This document shows positions 17,264 through 25,765 of a DNA stretch of 64,000 nucleotides, piece after piece. Each line of letters starts with the position of its first letter. Positions within the stretch are counted from its first letter, which is position 1. A program made the translations under genes and the position numbers. Under the pieces are notes generated by a model, which was not told the origin of the DNA, searched no databases, and saw only the letters and a program-made list of their open reading frames with translations. Where the stretch lies: positions 104,737 to 168,736 of the forward strand of contig CAJTKE010000004.1 of NCBI GenBank assembly GCA_910576865.1. The letters run 5' to 3'. This stretch comes from an uncultured Oscillibacter sp. (GTDB lineage: Bacteria > Bacillota > Clostridia > Oscillospirales > Oscillospiraceae).

Positions 17264-17983
17264 GTGCGGATCAATGTGCTTGGCGTCGGCTTTGACAACC
17301 TGACCATGGACGAGGCGGTGGACCGGGGGATGGAGCTGCTCCGCAGTCCCGGGGCCCACCGCGTGGCGACGCCCAACCCGGAGATCGTGGAGCTCTGCCG
17401 GGAGAATCTGGCCGCCCGGCAGGCGGTGAACGGCGCGGACCTGGTGCTCCCCGACGGCATCGGCGTCGTCAAGGGGGCCAAGATGCTGGGCACGCCGCTG
17501 AAATCCAGGGTCCCCGGCATCGAGTTCGCCGCCGGGCTCATGGAGCGCATGGCGGCGGAGGGCCTGTCCCTCTATCTCCTGGGGGCCAAGCCCGGCGTGG
17601 CGGAGACCGCGGGGGAGAAGCTGGCGGAGAAGTACCCCGGCCTGAAAATCGCCGGGACCCACGACGGCTATTTCCAGGAGGACGGCCCCGTGGTGGAGGC
17701 CATCCGGGCCAGCGGCGCGGACTGCGTCTTCGTCTGCCTGGGGGCCCCGAAGCAGGAGCTCTGGATGGCCAGGCACGGTGAGGCCACCGGGGCCCGGCTG
17801 CTCTGCGGCCTGGGGGGAAGCCTGGATGTCTTCGCCGGGGTGGTGGAGCGGGCCCCGAAGTTCTGGTCCGACCACGGCCTGGAGTGGTTTTACCGCCTGT
17901 GCAGGGACCCCCGCCGGGCGGGGCGTATGATGAAGCTGCCCCTGTTCCTGATCCACGTGCAGAAGGAGAAGCGGCGGAAATGA
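17264..17983 (+). CDS. WecG/TagA/CpsF family glycosyltransferase
   Basis: 239 residues starting with GTG after GAGGTGAGC. Family motifs: TPNPEIVELCREN, ADLVLPDGIGVV, RVPGIEF, LLGAKPGVAE and CLGAPKQELWMARH. TagA-type enzymes transfer N-acetylmannosamine (or a related sugar) to undecaprenyl-PP-GlcNAc at the start of wall teichoic acid or other surface glycan synthesis, at the inner face of the membrane. Its stop overlaps the tmk start (ATGA). No other teichoic-acid genes are nearby, so the exact polymer is unknown. Confidence 0.92.
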   Translation: MRINVLGVGFDNLTMDEAVDRGMELLRSPGAHRVATPNPEIVELCRENLAARQAVNGADLVLPDGIGVVKGAKMLGTPLKSRVPGIEFAAGLMERMAAEGLSLYLLGAKPGVAETAGEKLAEKYPGLKIAGTHDGYFQEDGPVVEAIRASGADCVFVCLGAPKQELWMARHGEATGARLLCGLGGSLDVFAGVVERAPKFWSDHGLEWFYRLCRDPRRAGRMMKLPLFLIHVQKEKRRK

Positions 17984-18651
17984 GGGGAAAGCTGATTGTT
18001 CTGGAGGGTACCGACGGCTCCGGCAAGGCCACCCAGGCGGGGCTTCTGCGCCGGGGTCTGGAGGCCCGGGGCCTGTCCTGCCGGGAGATTGATTTCCCCC
18101 GGTACGGCAATCCCTTCGCCGAGCCCGCCAACCTGTACCTCCACGGGGCCCTGGGAGGGGCTCCCGGGGACGTGAACGCCTGCGCCGCCTCCATCATGTT
18201 CGCCGTGGACCGTTTCGCCTCCTACAAGGAGGACTGGGGCGGGTTTTACGAGTCCGGCGGCGTGGTGGTGGCCAACCGCTACACCACGTCCAACGCCGTC
18301 CATCAGGCCTCCAAGCTGCCCCCGGAGGAGCGGCGGGGCTTTCTGGACTGGCTCTTCGATCTGGAGTACCGCCGCTTGGGTCTGCCCGAGCCGGATCTGG
18401 TGCTGTACCTGGACATGCCCACCGAGGCGGCGAACCGGCTCATGCGCCGCCGGGAGGCGGAGACGCGCACCAAGGCCGACATCCACGAGCGGGACGGGGA
18501 CTATCTCCGCCGCTGCCGGGAGTGCGCCGGGGAGATCGCCCGGGCCCAGGGCTGGACGGTGGTGGACTGCGCTGCCGGGGGTCTGCCCCGGACGCCGGAG
18601 GACATCCACCGGGAGGCGCTGGACATCGTTCTGAACTGCCTGTCCCGCTGA
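17980..18651 (+). CDS. tmk: thymidylate kinase-like protein
   Basis: 223 residues. The P-loop GTDGSGKAT (residues 10-18), the DR(F) substrate motif in FAVDRFAS, and a lid region rich in Arg (RLMRRREAETRTKADIHE) match dTMP kinases. It phosphorylates dTMP to dTDP. The true start is the ATG at 17980 overlapping the preceding stop; longer upstream frames are shadows of the glycosyltransferase. The fold suits the larger archaeal/clostridial tmk subfamily better than the E. coli form, so a role on another nucleotide is possible but less likely. Confidence 0.88.
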   Translation: MRGKLIVLEGTDGSGKATQAGLLRRGLEARGLSCREIDFPRYGNPFAEPANLYLHGALGGAPGDVNACAASIMFAVDRFASYKEDWGGFYESGGVVVANRYTTSNAVHQASKLPPEERRGFLDWLFDLEYRRLGLPEPDLVLYLDMPTEAANRLMRRREAETRTKADIHERDGDYLRRCRECAGEIARAQGWTVVDCAAGGLPRTPEDIHREALDIVLNCLSR

Positions 18652-18663
18652 CGGGCGGCGAAA

Positions 18664-18685
18664 GCGGGACGCCGGAGCGTCCCGC
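18664..18685. terminator. terminator-like hairpin
   Basis: Nine-bp stem GCGGGACGC / GCGTCCCGC with a CGGA loop between the convergent tmk and Cys/Gly-rich genes. T-tails are weak on both strands. Confidence 0.5.
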
Positions 18686-18698
18686 CTGGCCGGAGGAT

Positions 18699-18962
18699 TC
18701 AGCAGCAAGAGTCGTTGCAGCCGCAGTTGCAGTTGCAGCCGCAGTTGCAGTTGCAGCCGTTGTTGCAGCCACAGCCGCAGCTGCACCCGCCGTTGCAGCC
18801 GCATCCGCCGGAGCAGCCTCCGCAGCCGCAGCCGCCGCCCCAGTTGTTTCCGCCCCAATTGTTTCCGCCCCAGCTGTTTCCGCCGCACCCGCAGCAGCAG
18901 AACAGGATGATGATCAGGACGATCCACAGGCAGCCGTTGTCGTTTCCATTGTTAAAGCACAT
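18699..18962 (-). CDS. Cys/Gly-rich small membrane protein ('chorion class high-cysteine' type)
   Basis: 87 residues. After a short Asn-rich start comes one hydrophobic helix (CLWIVLIIILFCCCGCGG) and then only Gly, Cys and Asn in patterns such as WGGNNWGG, CGCGGCSGGCGC and CNCNCGCN; over 25 cysteines in total. The repetitive tail is encoded by short imperfect repeats of about 9-18 bases. Similar proteins are annotated in many Oscillospiraceae as 'chorion class high-cysteine HCB protein 13', without known function. An AAAGGTGACTG site precedes the ATG. It could be a spore-coat or envelope component or a metal-rich peptide. Confidence 0.72.
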   Translation of the reverse strand: MCFNNGNDNGCLWIVLIIILFCCCGCGGNSWGGNNWGGNNWGGGCGCGGCSGGCGCNGGCSCGCGCNNGCNCNCGCNCNCGCNDSCC

Positions 18963-19131
18963 ACTCAGTCACCTTTCTTTGGCCCCGGGGCCGCGGACCG
19001 CGGCGTCAGGACCTTGGATTTGAGATATTCTATGCTCCCGGTTCCCGCCGGGAGCCTGACCCCCTGAAAATTCGCCCTGTCCTTTTTTTCAGGGCTTTTC
19101 CGGGGGCGCCTTGGGCGAGGAGGTTTTCAAC

Positions 19132-20304
19132 ATGGCTGAATTCAACAACCGCGACACCGCCAGCTGGGACGCCGGGCAGGTCCGGCGGGAGGAGCGCGCT
19201 CCCGCCCGTCCCCCCCAGCGCAAGCGCCGCCGGAGGCGGCGGCGGATGCACCCGCTTCTGTTCCTCCTGCTGCACCTGACCTTCGTGGCCCTGGCCTCGG
19301 CGCTGCTGGGCTGCGCGGGCTGGCTGCTGTTCAGCGACTTCTGCTCCTTCAACCGCTCCGGCACGTCGCCGGTGGAGATGATCGTGGAGGTCTCCTCCGA
19401 GGACACCGTGGACACAGTGGCGGACAAGCTGGAGGCGGCGGGGCTCATCGAGTACCCCTGGTTCTTCAAGCTCTACGCCAACATCACCCACGCGGAGGAA
19501 AAAATCGGCATGGGGAGCCACGCCCTGAACACGGACATGGACTACCATGCCCTGGTGCTGGGGATGCGGAGCTCCGCCGGGAACATGACGGCGGAGACCG
19601 TCCAGGTCACCATCCCCGAGGGCTACACCGTGGCCCAGACCATCGCCGTCCTGGCGAAAAACGGGGTCAACACCGAGGCGGCCCTGACGGAGGCGGCCCA
19701 GACCGCCGACTTCGACTATGACTTCATCGACAACGAATCCGAGGACATCAGCCGCCTGGAGGGCTTCCTCTTCCCGGACACCTATCAGTTCTACGTGAAC
19801 GAAAAGCCGCAAAACGCCCTGAACCGCCTGATCAAAAACTTCAACAGCAAGATCGACGACGAGCTGCTGGCCGCCTGGCAGGAAAAGGGCTATGACCTGA
19901 GGGAAATCGTCACCGTGGCCTCCCTCATCGAGCGGGAGACCGACGGAACGGACCAGGCCAACATCGCCTCCGTCATCTACAACCGGCTGGACGGCCCCGG
20001 GGACAAGGCGGGAACCAACGGCCTGCTCCAGATCGACGCCTCCCTGCTCTACGGCCTGCCGGGCCACGAGGGGGCCATCACCCAGACGGACCTGGAGACG
20101 GACACGCCCTACAACCTCTATCTCCACAAGGGCCTGCCTCCCACGCCCATCGCCAACCCCGGCCTTGCCGCCATCAACGCGGCGCTGGAGCCGGCGGAAA
20201 CCGGCTACTACTTCTACGCCCTGGGCAAGGACAACCGGCACCACTACTTCTCCACCCTGAGCGAGCACACCGCCTTTGTCCAGAGTGACCAGTATGGCGG
20301 ATAA
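19132..20304 (+). CDS. mltG: endolytic murein transglycosylase
   Basis: 390 residues. An Arg-rich cytoplasmic segment (KRRRRRRRMHP) precedes a membrane helix near 45-68. Then come a LysM-like domain (about 80-160) and the YceG catalytic domain with the conserved Glu in TVASLIERET and the motifs FLFPDTYQF and TPIANPG. MltG cuts nascent glycan strands and sets their length at the membrane. The ATG at 19132 follows GAGGAGGTTTTCAAC; a TTG at 19111 would place the ribosome binding site inside the gene. It overlaps the U32 gene start. Confidence 0.95.
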   Translation: MAEFNNRDTASWDAGQVRREERAPARPPQRKRRRRRRRMHPLLFLLLHLTFVALASALLGCAGWLLFSDFCSFNRSGTSPVEMIVEVSSEDTVDTVADKLEAAGLIEYPWFFKLYANITHAEEKIGMGSHALNTDMDYHALVLGMRSSAGNMTAETVQVTIPEGYTVAQTIAVLAKNGVNTEAALTEAAQTADFDYDFIDNESEDISRLEGFLFPDTYQFYVNEKPQNALNRLIKNFNSKIDDELLAAWQEKGYDLREIVTVASLIERETDGTDQANIASVIYNRLDGPGDKAGTNGLLQIDASLLYGLPGHEGAITQTDLETDTPYNLYLHKGLPPTPIANPGLAAINAALEPAETGYYFYALGKDNRHHYFSTLSEHTAFVQSDQYGG

Positions 20305-21511
20305 GCGGCCGGAGCTGCTGGCCCCGGCGGGGGACATGGAGCGCCTGCGCATGGCGGTGCTCTACGGGGCGGACGCCGTGTATCTGGCGGGGACGAACTT
20401 CGGCATGCGGGCCTTCGCGGGGAACTTCTCCCCCGAGGGCCTGACGGAGGCCGTAGCCTTCGCCCACGCCCACGGCGTCCGGGTCCACTGCACCGTCAAC
20501 ACCATGCCCCGGAACGACGAGGCGGATCGCCTCCCCGCCCACCTGGAGCTGCTGGAGGCGGCGGGGGTGGACGCGGTGATCCTGGCGGACCTGGGGGCCT
20601 TTCAGCTGGCGGGGCGGTACGCCCCCCACGCCGCCCGCCACGTCTCCACCCAGGCCGGCGTCACCAACTACGAGTGTGCCCGGGCGTGGCACGACCTTGG
20701 GGCCTCCCGGGTCATCCTGGCCCGGGAGCTGAGCCTGGAGGAGCTTCAAACCATCCGGGACAAGACCCCCGCCTCCCTGGAGCTGGAGGCCTTCGTCCAC
20801 GGGGCCATGTGCGTCAGCTACTCCGGGCGCTGCCTCCTCAGCAACTACATGACGGGCCGGGACTCCAGCCGGGGGGCCTGCGCCCAGCCCTGCCGCTACA
20901 AATACGCGCTTCTGGAGGAGAAGCGCCCCGGCGAGTTCTTCCCCATTGAGGAGGACGGCCGGGGGGCCTACATCCTGAACTCCCGGGACATGTGCATGAT
21001 CGACCACCTGGAGGACCTCCGGTTCCTGGACAGCCTGAAGATCGAGGGCCGGGCCAAGTCCGCCTATTACTCCGCTGTGGTCACCGCCGCCTACCGCCAC
21101 GGTCTGGACGCCCTGGCGGCGGGGGAGGCCCTGGACCCGGTCTGGCGGGACGAGGTGGAGCACGTCAGCCACCGGCCCTACTCCACCGGCTTCTTCTACG
21201 GCCAGCCGGGCCAGTACTACGACGACGCCCGGTATGTCCGGGAGTGGCAGGTGGCCGCCCTTGTCACGGACTGCGGCGGGGAAGGGGACGCGACGCTGTC
21301 CCTCCGGAACAAGTTCCGCACCGGGGACACGGTGGAGCTGGTGGGCCCGGATGTGCGGCCCTTCTCCATGACGGTTCCGGAGATGACGGACGCCGACGGC
21401 CTGCCCCTCTTCGAACCCCGGACGCCCCAGAGCATTTTTCACATGAAGCTGCCCCGGCAGGTGCCCCCCTGGACCATCGTCCGGCGGGCCAGGGACCTGT
21501 CGGCCAAGTAA
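20294..21511 (+). CDS. U32 family peptidase/tRNA hydroxylation-type protein
   Basis: 405 residues. It begins PELLAPAGDMERLRMAVLYG, the U32 signature, followed by EAFVHGAMCVSYSGRC and four cysteines in the GRCLLSNYM / RGACAQPCR region that fit an iron-sulfur site. Members such as TrhP (YegQ/YrrO) help hydroxylate tRNA uridine-34 using prephenate, and others are annotated as collagenases; tRNA modification is the better guess. The ATG lies inside the last codons of mltG, showing coupling. A C-terminal beta-barrel-like domain (about 330-400) is present. Confidence 0.88.
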   Translation: MADKRPELLAPAGDMERLRMAVLYGADAVYLAGTNFGMRAFAGNFSPEGLTEAVAFAHAHGVRVHCTVNTMPRNDEADRLPAHLELLEAAGVDAVILADLGAFQLAGRYAPHAARHVSTQAGVTNYECARAWHDLGASRVILARELSLEELQTIRDKTPASLELEAFVHGAMCVSYSGRCLLSNYMTGRDSSRGACAQPCRYKYALLEEKRPGEFFPIEEDGRGAYILNSRDMCMIDHLEDLRFLDSLKIEGRAKSAYYSAVVTAAYRHGLDALAAGEALDPVWRDEVEHVSHRPYSTGFFYGQPGQYYDDARYVREWQVAALVTDCGGEGDATLSLRNKFRTGDTVELVGPDVRPFSMTVPEMTDADGLPLFEPRTPQSIFHMKLPRQVPPWTIVRRARDLSAK

Positions 21512-21564
21512 GACAGAAGATGAAAACTACTTTCATAAAGAATCTATAAAAAGGAGAAGCCGCT

Positions 21565-22962
21565 ATGAACGCAGACGTCGTCATCGTGGGAGCCGGCCCC
21601 GCCGGTATTTTCACCGCCCTGGAGCTGCTGAAAAGGGGGAGCAGGCAGAAGATCGTCATGGTGGAGAAGGGGCAGAGCATTGAAAACCGCCGCTGCCCCA
21701 AGAGCCAGACCAACAAGTGTGTGGGCTGCAAGCCCTACTGCCACATCACCACCGGCTTCTCCGGCGCGGGGGCCTTCTCCGACGGGAAGCTGTCCCTGAG
21801 CTACGAGGTGGGCGGGGATCTGCCCACCCTCATCGGCCCGGATCTGGCCCAGGAGACCATCAACTATGCGGACAAGATCTACCTGGACTTCGGCGCGGAC
21901 ACCCACATCGAGGGTCTGGAGTACCCGGAGGACCGGAAGGAGATCCGCAAGCGGGCCATCCAGGCGGGATTGAAGCTGGTGGACTGCCCCATCCGCCACA
22001 TGGGCACGGAGAAGGCCCACGACATCTACTTGGGGATCGAGCGCTATCTCCAGGAGAACGGCGTGGAAATTCTCTTCGGCCACGAGTGCCAGAACCTGAT
22101 CCTGGAGAACGACGTCTGCAAGGGCGTCACGGTCTCCGACCGGCGCCAGGACTTCGAGATTCACGCCCGGCACACCGTCGTCGCCACGGGCCGCCGGGGG
22201 GCGGACTGGCTGGAGAAGCTCTGCGCGGAGCACAACATCGCCCACGCCCCGGGCACCGTGGACATCGGCGTCCGGGTGGAGGTCCGGAACGAGGTCATGG
22301 AGATGGTGAACCGGGTGCTCTACGAGTCCAAGCTGGTGGGCTGGCCCAAGCCCTTCAAGAACAAGGTCCGGACCTTCTGCCAGAACCCCGGCGGCTTCGT
22401 CAGCCAGGAGAACTATGACAACGATCTGGCGGTGGTCAACGGACATTCGTATAAGGATTATAAAAGTGACAACACAAACCTGTCCATCCTCTGCTCCCAC
22501 AATTTCAGCGTCCCCTTCAACCAGCCCATCGCCTACGCCCAGAAGGTGGGGGAGCTGACCAACATGCTGGGGGCGGGCCAGATTCTGGTCCAGCGCTTCG
22601 GGGACATCCTGGACGGGAAGCGGACGTGGCAGAAGGAGCTGGCCCAGTCCAACATCCGGCCCACCCTGCCGGACGTGGTGGCGGGGGACATCACCGCCGC
22701 CATGCCCTACCGGGCCATGATGAACATCATCAACTTCATCCAGGCCATGGACTACGTGGTCCCGGGCTTCGCCTCTTACGAGACGCTGCTCTATTCCCCG
22801 GAGCTGAAATTCTACTCCAACCGGGTGAAGATGGACACGGACTTCAACACCAGCCTCCAGGGCCTCCACTGCCTGGGGGACTCCTCCGGCTGGACCCGGG
22901 GCCTCATGATGTCCTCCGCCATGGGGGTCCTCATGGGCCGGAAGCTGGCCTCCTTTTCTTGA
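21565..22962 (+). CDS. COG2509-type FAD-dependent oxidoreductase
   Basis: 465 residues. The dinucleotide-binding motif DVVIVGAGPAGIFTALELL is at the N-terminus, a Cys-rich segment CPKSQTNKCVGCKPYCHI follows, then the family motif GFSGAGAFSDGKL. The C-terminus has GDSSGWTRGLMMSSAMG, the FAD-closing motif. The reaction is unknown; related to NAD(P)H-dependent dehydrogenases. A paralogue sits at 61786-63396. It starts after AAAAAGGAGAAG and is monocistronic, 53 bases after the U32 gene. Confidence 0.85.
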   Translation: MNADVVIVGAGPAGIFTALELLKRGSRQKIVMVEKGQSIENRRCPKSQTNKCVGCKPYCHITTGFSGAGAFSDGKLSLSYEVGGDLPTLIGPDLAQETINYADKIYLDFGADTHIEGLEYPEDRKEIRKRAIQAGLKLVDCPIRHMGTEKAHDIYLGIERYLQENGVEILFGHECQNLILENDVCKGVTVSDRRQDFEIHARHTVVATGRRGADWLEKLCAEHNIAHAPGTVDIGVRVEVRNEVMEMVNRVLYESKLVGWPKPFKNKVRTFCQNPGGFVSQENYDNDLAVVNGHSYKDYKSDNTNLSILCSHNFSVPFNQPIAYAQKVGELTNMLGAGQILVQRFGDILDGKRTWQKELAQSNIRPTLPDVVAGDITAAMPYRAMMNIINFIQAMDYVVPGFASYETLLYSPELKFYSNRVKMDTDFNTSLQGLHCLGDSSGWTRGLMMSSAMGVLMGRKLASFS

Positions 22963-23056
22963 AAGAAAAGGAGCAAAAGAACTTTAAGTCCGCTCTGGCT
23001 GTCTGGTGGAGAACCAAGTCAAAGCGACGGCAAGGCAGAATCCGACCAACAAAAAA

Positions 23057-23085
23057 CCAGGGCCGTCAAGGCCCTGATTTTTTCT
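23057..23085. terminator. bidirectional intrinsic terminator
   Basis: CAGGGCC / GGCCCTG stem with T6 on the plus strand and T6 on the minus strand. It separates the flavoprotein gene from the convergent HTH regulator gene. Confidence 0.88.
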
Positions 23086-23093
23086 GCCCAGTC

Positions 23094-24179
23094 TTATCCA
23101 GCCTTACGGGATTCATACGTCGGGGGAGCGGGTACACTCTTTGCAATCCCCCCCGGCTCGCCCTCCGGCAGGTCCGTGTTTCCCTCCGTGCCCACGATTG
23201 TGGCTTTGGGAAGCACATGGACCAAACACTCCGCCGTCTGGTCCTTCCAGCTGGCGGTGATGACGGCCTCCCCCTCTCCCTCAATGAACACGGTGCCGGT
23301 GTTGGCCACCCGGGCCACCTCGGGGTTGGAGGAGGTCCATTCCACCTCCGCCATGGGGGCCCCCAGGGCCTCCAGCAGGTAGTGGCCGGTGTCGCCCTCT
23401 ACGGCGGTGATTTCTTTGGCGGTCAGGCTGAGGATTCCGGGAATCCCCTGGTCCTCCATGTAGGAGGAGGGCGCCGTGACATTCAGCGTCTCCGTAGCCT
23501 GGAGGCCGCCGCCGCACTCCAGCGTTACCTCCAGGTGTGCCTGCAGACCCTCCGCCGGGATGTCCCAGGCGAAGAGGGCGAAGTCCCGGCCCTCTCCCGC
23601 CGCCTGGACGGCGATCTGCTGCCGCTGGTCCAGGGTCTCCGTCCCCGTGGGGGTCAGGAACAGCGAGACGGCGCCCACGGAGTTGTCCGGGCTGTCCTCA
23701 AACGCCACCAGCACCAGCACCCGCTCCCCGGCGGTGAAGCGGTTCCACCCGTCCCCCAAATCCGTCTGGAGGGGCGCGGCGTTTTCGTCGTGGAAATAGA
23801 CACCGGTGATGCAGGGTTCCGCCCGAAGGGGCGCGTCCACGTTCGTCTCCGCCCGGAGGGCGGTGAACAGGGCGGCCGAGAACAGGGCCGACACGATCAG
23901 CACCCCCAGGACCAGCAGGACCACCCGCTTCCAGTTCCAGAAGGGCGCCTTGGGCGGAGCCCCGGGGACCGCCTCTTCAGGAGTAGCCTCCGCCTCCGGC
24001 GGGGGAAAGCTGACTCCCAGCACCTCCTCCAAGAGCTCCAGATTCTCCGGGCTGGGGACCGACGCCCCCAGCTCCCACTTGCTGACGGCCTGCCGGCTGA
24101 CCTCCAGCCGCTCCGCCAAGTCCTCCTGGGTCATGCCCAGTTCCTCCCGGGCCTGCTTGATGATCTCGGAAATATTCAT
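23094..24179 (-). CDS. membrane-anchored XRE-type regulator with extracellular Ig-like domain
   Basis: 361 residues. Residues 5-60 are a helix-turn-helix (MTQEDLAERLEVSRQAVSKWE), a Pro-rich linker follows, then one membrane helix (85-107), and an outer region with a Big_2-like bacterial Ig fold at about 255-340 (ITAVEGDTGHYLL..VEWTSSNPEVARVANTGTV). This layout lets an outside signal act on DNA binding. The start is the ATG after AAGGAGGATATACC. It is divergent from the sigma-exodomain fusion, and two inverted repeats in the shared promoter region look like its operators. The ligand is unknown. Confidence 0.85.
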   Translation of the reverse strand: MNISEIIKQAREELGMTQEDLAERLEVSRQAVSKWELGASVPSPENLELLEEVLGVSFPPPEAEATPEEAVPGAPPKAPFWNWKRVVLLVLGVLIVSALFSAALFTALRAETNVDAPLRAEPCITGVYFHDENAAPLQTDLGDGWNRFTAGERVLVLVAFEDSPDNSVGAVSLFLTPTGTETLDQRQQIAVQAAGEGRDFALFAWDIPAEGLQAHLEVTLECGGGLQATETLNVTAPSSYMEDQGIPGILSLTAKEITAVEGDTGHYLLEALGAPMAEVEWTSSNPEVARVANTGTVFIEGEGEAVITASWKDQTAECLVHVLPKATIVGTEGNTDLPEGEPGGIAKSVPAPPTYESRKAG

Positions 24180-24234
24180 TGGTATATCCTCCTTGCGGTG
24201 TTTCCGAAACATGTTTCATGGCCTCAGTATAGCA

Positions 24235-24285
24235 GGTTGCGCCGGTTGCGTCCACCAACCGGCCCCGCAACCGGGGCGGTTGCGG
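24235..24285. promoter_or_regulatory. paired inverted repeats, probable operators of the XRE regulator
   Basis: IR1 GCCGGTTG-7-CAACCGGC (24241-24263) and IR2 CCGCAACC-5-GGTTGCGG (24265-24285) lie side by side, with an extra GGTTGCG half-site at 24235. They overlap the minus-strand promoter region (TATACT box at about 24225). The same CGCAACC word occurs upstream of the other XRE gene at 40631. Confidence 0.6.
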
Positions 24286-24363
24286 AGAAAAGTTTCTCCA
24301 TCCTGACAGATAGGATACCCCTGATTCGTTTTATCAGCAGAACGGCCCGTTCAAAAGGAGATG

Positions 24364-25698
24364 ATGACAACGGAACAGATCACCTACACCCGCCGGGAGG
24401 CGGAGGCGCTGGTGGAGCGCTGGTCGGACACGGTCCTCCGGGTGGCCTGCACCTGGACCGGCAATCTCCAGGACGCCCAGGACGTGTGCCAGACGGTGCT
24501 GCTGAAGCTGCTGACCCAGCCGGAGCACTTTCCGGACCCCAATCGGGAGCGGTTCTGGGTCCTGCGGGTGACGGTCAACTGCTGCAAGGACCTGAAAAAG
24601 TCCGCCTGGGCCCGGAGACGGGTCTCCCTGGAGGCGGCGGCGGACGCGGCGGTCACCATGCCGGAGCCGGGGGAGAGCCCGGTGCTGGAGGCGGTGCTGG
24701 CCCTGCCGGAGAAGTACCGGCAGATCATTTACCTGCGGTATTACGAGGAGTACGGAGTGGACGAGATCGCCGCCCTGCTGGGCTGCAAGCCCGCCCAGGT
24801 CAGCACCTGGCTGTATCGGGGCATGGCGGCGGCTGTGGCGGCGGTGGTGCTGGCGGGCAGCGCCCTGGCGGCGGGGACCCTGTGGGACCGCTATTTCGGC
24901 CATTTGGATGAGGGCCAGCAGGAGGTCATCGAGACCCTGAGCCGGGACCTCCCGGCGGCGGAGTCCAACGGGACCACCATGACCCCCCTGGCGGCCTTCG
25001 GGGACCAGGACTTCTACTATCTGATGCTGGAGATCAAGGCCCCGGACGGCACGGTCCTCCGGGACTACGGCGAGGACGAGGGCTATTACCAGCTCTTTAA
25101 TCCCGACGCCGGAGAGAGCGTGACCCTGCTGGACGGCGCCGGGAACGACATCCGGGGAAATTTGGAATTTGAATGGATGCCCCGCACCGGGGACAGCCAG
25201 GTCCTGACCGTTGTCATCCGCCTCTGGCCTATCGAGGGCGTGAACTTCTCTGACGGGACAGACAAGGTACTCCACATCCCCGGTCTCTGGGTCCAAAGCC
25301 CGGATAAGATCTATACCCCCGTCCTCAGCGGAAGCTGGGATTTCAACATCGGGACCCACACGGGCAATGTGGAGAACCGGACGCTGGACACCACCGGCGT
25401 CACCGTGGAGGATGAACGCTTTGGGACCGTAACACTGGATGCCCTGCGCGTGTCCCCCCTGGGGCTGTATTACCGCTCCAGCTGGGCCCACGGAGCGGAG
25501 GATGACACGCTCCTCTGTCCTCCCCTGGAGATTTCTGTCGTGATGGCGGACGGCAAGGAGATTTATCTGGACAACACCATAGGGAGCGGCCGGGACGACG
25601 AGTGCTGGTACGAATCCTATGGACCCTTCGAAGTCCCCATCGATTTGAGCAAAGCGGTCTGTGTCCGCTGGAACGGCGTGGAGATTCCCTTGCATTGA
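24364..25698 (+). CDS. ECF sigma factor fused to a membrane-anchored exodomain
   Basis: 444 residues in one frame. Residues 10-80 are sigma region 2 (NLQDAQDVCQTVLLKLL, ERFWVLRVTVNCCKDLKK). Residues 105-154 are region 4 with its helix-turn-helix (EKYRQIIYLRYYEEYGVDEI, GCKPAQVSTWLYRG). At residue 154/155 (base 24823) the usual end of a sigma factor is replaced by a membrane helix (MAAAVAAVVLAGSALAAG) and a ~270-residue outer domain like those of anti-sigma/DUF4179 proteins. No cytoplasmic anti-sigma segment is present. It may be an in-frame deletion fusing neighbouring sigma and anti-sigma genes, or a genuine membrane-tethered sigma. AAGGAG sits unusually close to ATGATG; I use the second ATG. 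Confidence 0.7.
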   Translation: MTTEQITYTRREAEALVERWSDTVLRVACTWTGNLQDAQDVCQTVLLKLLTQPEHFPDPNRERFWVLRVTVNCCKDLKKSAWARRRVSLEAAADAAVTMPEPGESPVLEAVLALPEKYRQIIYLRYYEEYGVDEIAALLGCKPAQVSTWLYRGMAAAVAAVVLAGSALAAGTLWDRYFGHLDEGQQEVIETLSRDLPAAESNGTTMTPLAAFGDQDFYYLMLEIKAPDGTVLRDYGEDEGYYQLFNPDAGESVTLLDGAGNDIRGNLEFEWMPRTGDSQVLTVVIRLWPIEGVNFSDGTDKVLHIPGLWVQSPDKIYTPVLSGSWDFNIGTHTGNVENRTLDTTGVTVEDERFGTVTLDALRVSPLGLYYRSSWAHGAEDDTLLCPPLEISVVMADGKEIYLDNTIGSGRDDECWYESYGPFEVPIDLSKAVCVRWNGVEIPLH

Positions 25699-25717
25699 AT
25701 CGCGGAGCAGACGCGAA

Positions 25718-25752
25718 AAAGAGGCACGGCGGAAAGCCGTGCCTCTTTTATA
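25718..25752. terminator. bidirectional intrinsic terminator
   Basis: AAAGAGGCACGGC / GCCGTGCCTCTTT stem with a GGAAA loop and T-runs on both strands; serves the sigma-fusion gene and the convergent NlpC/P60 gene. Confidence 0.9.
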
Positions 25753-25765
25753 CCCTTAAAGGAAA

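Noticed and set aside
18699..18962. CRISPR-like repeat array
   Set aside because: The short repeats are coding triplets for Gly/Cys/Asn with no spacers; no CRISPR array or cas gene is visible in the window.
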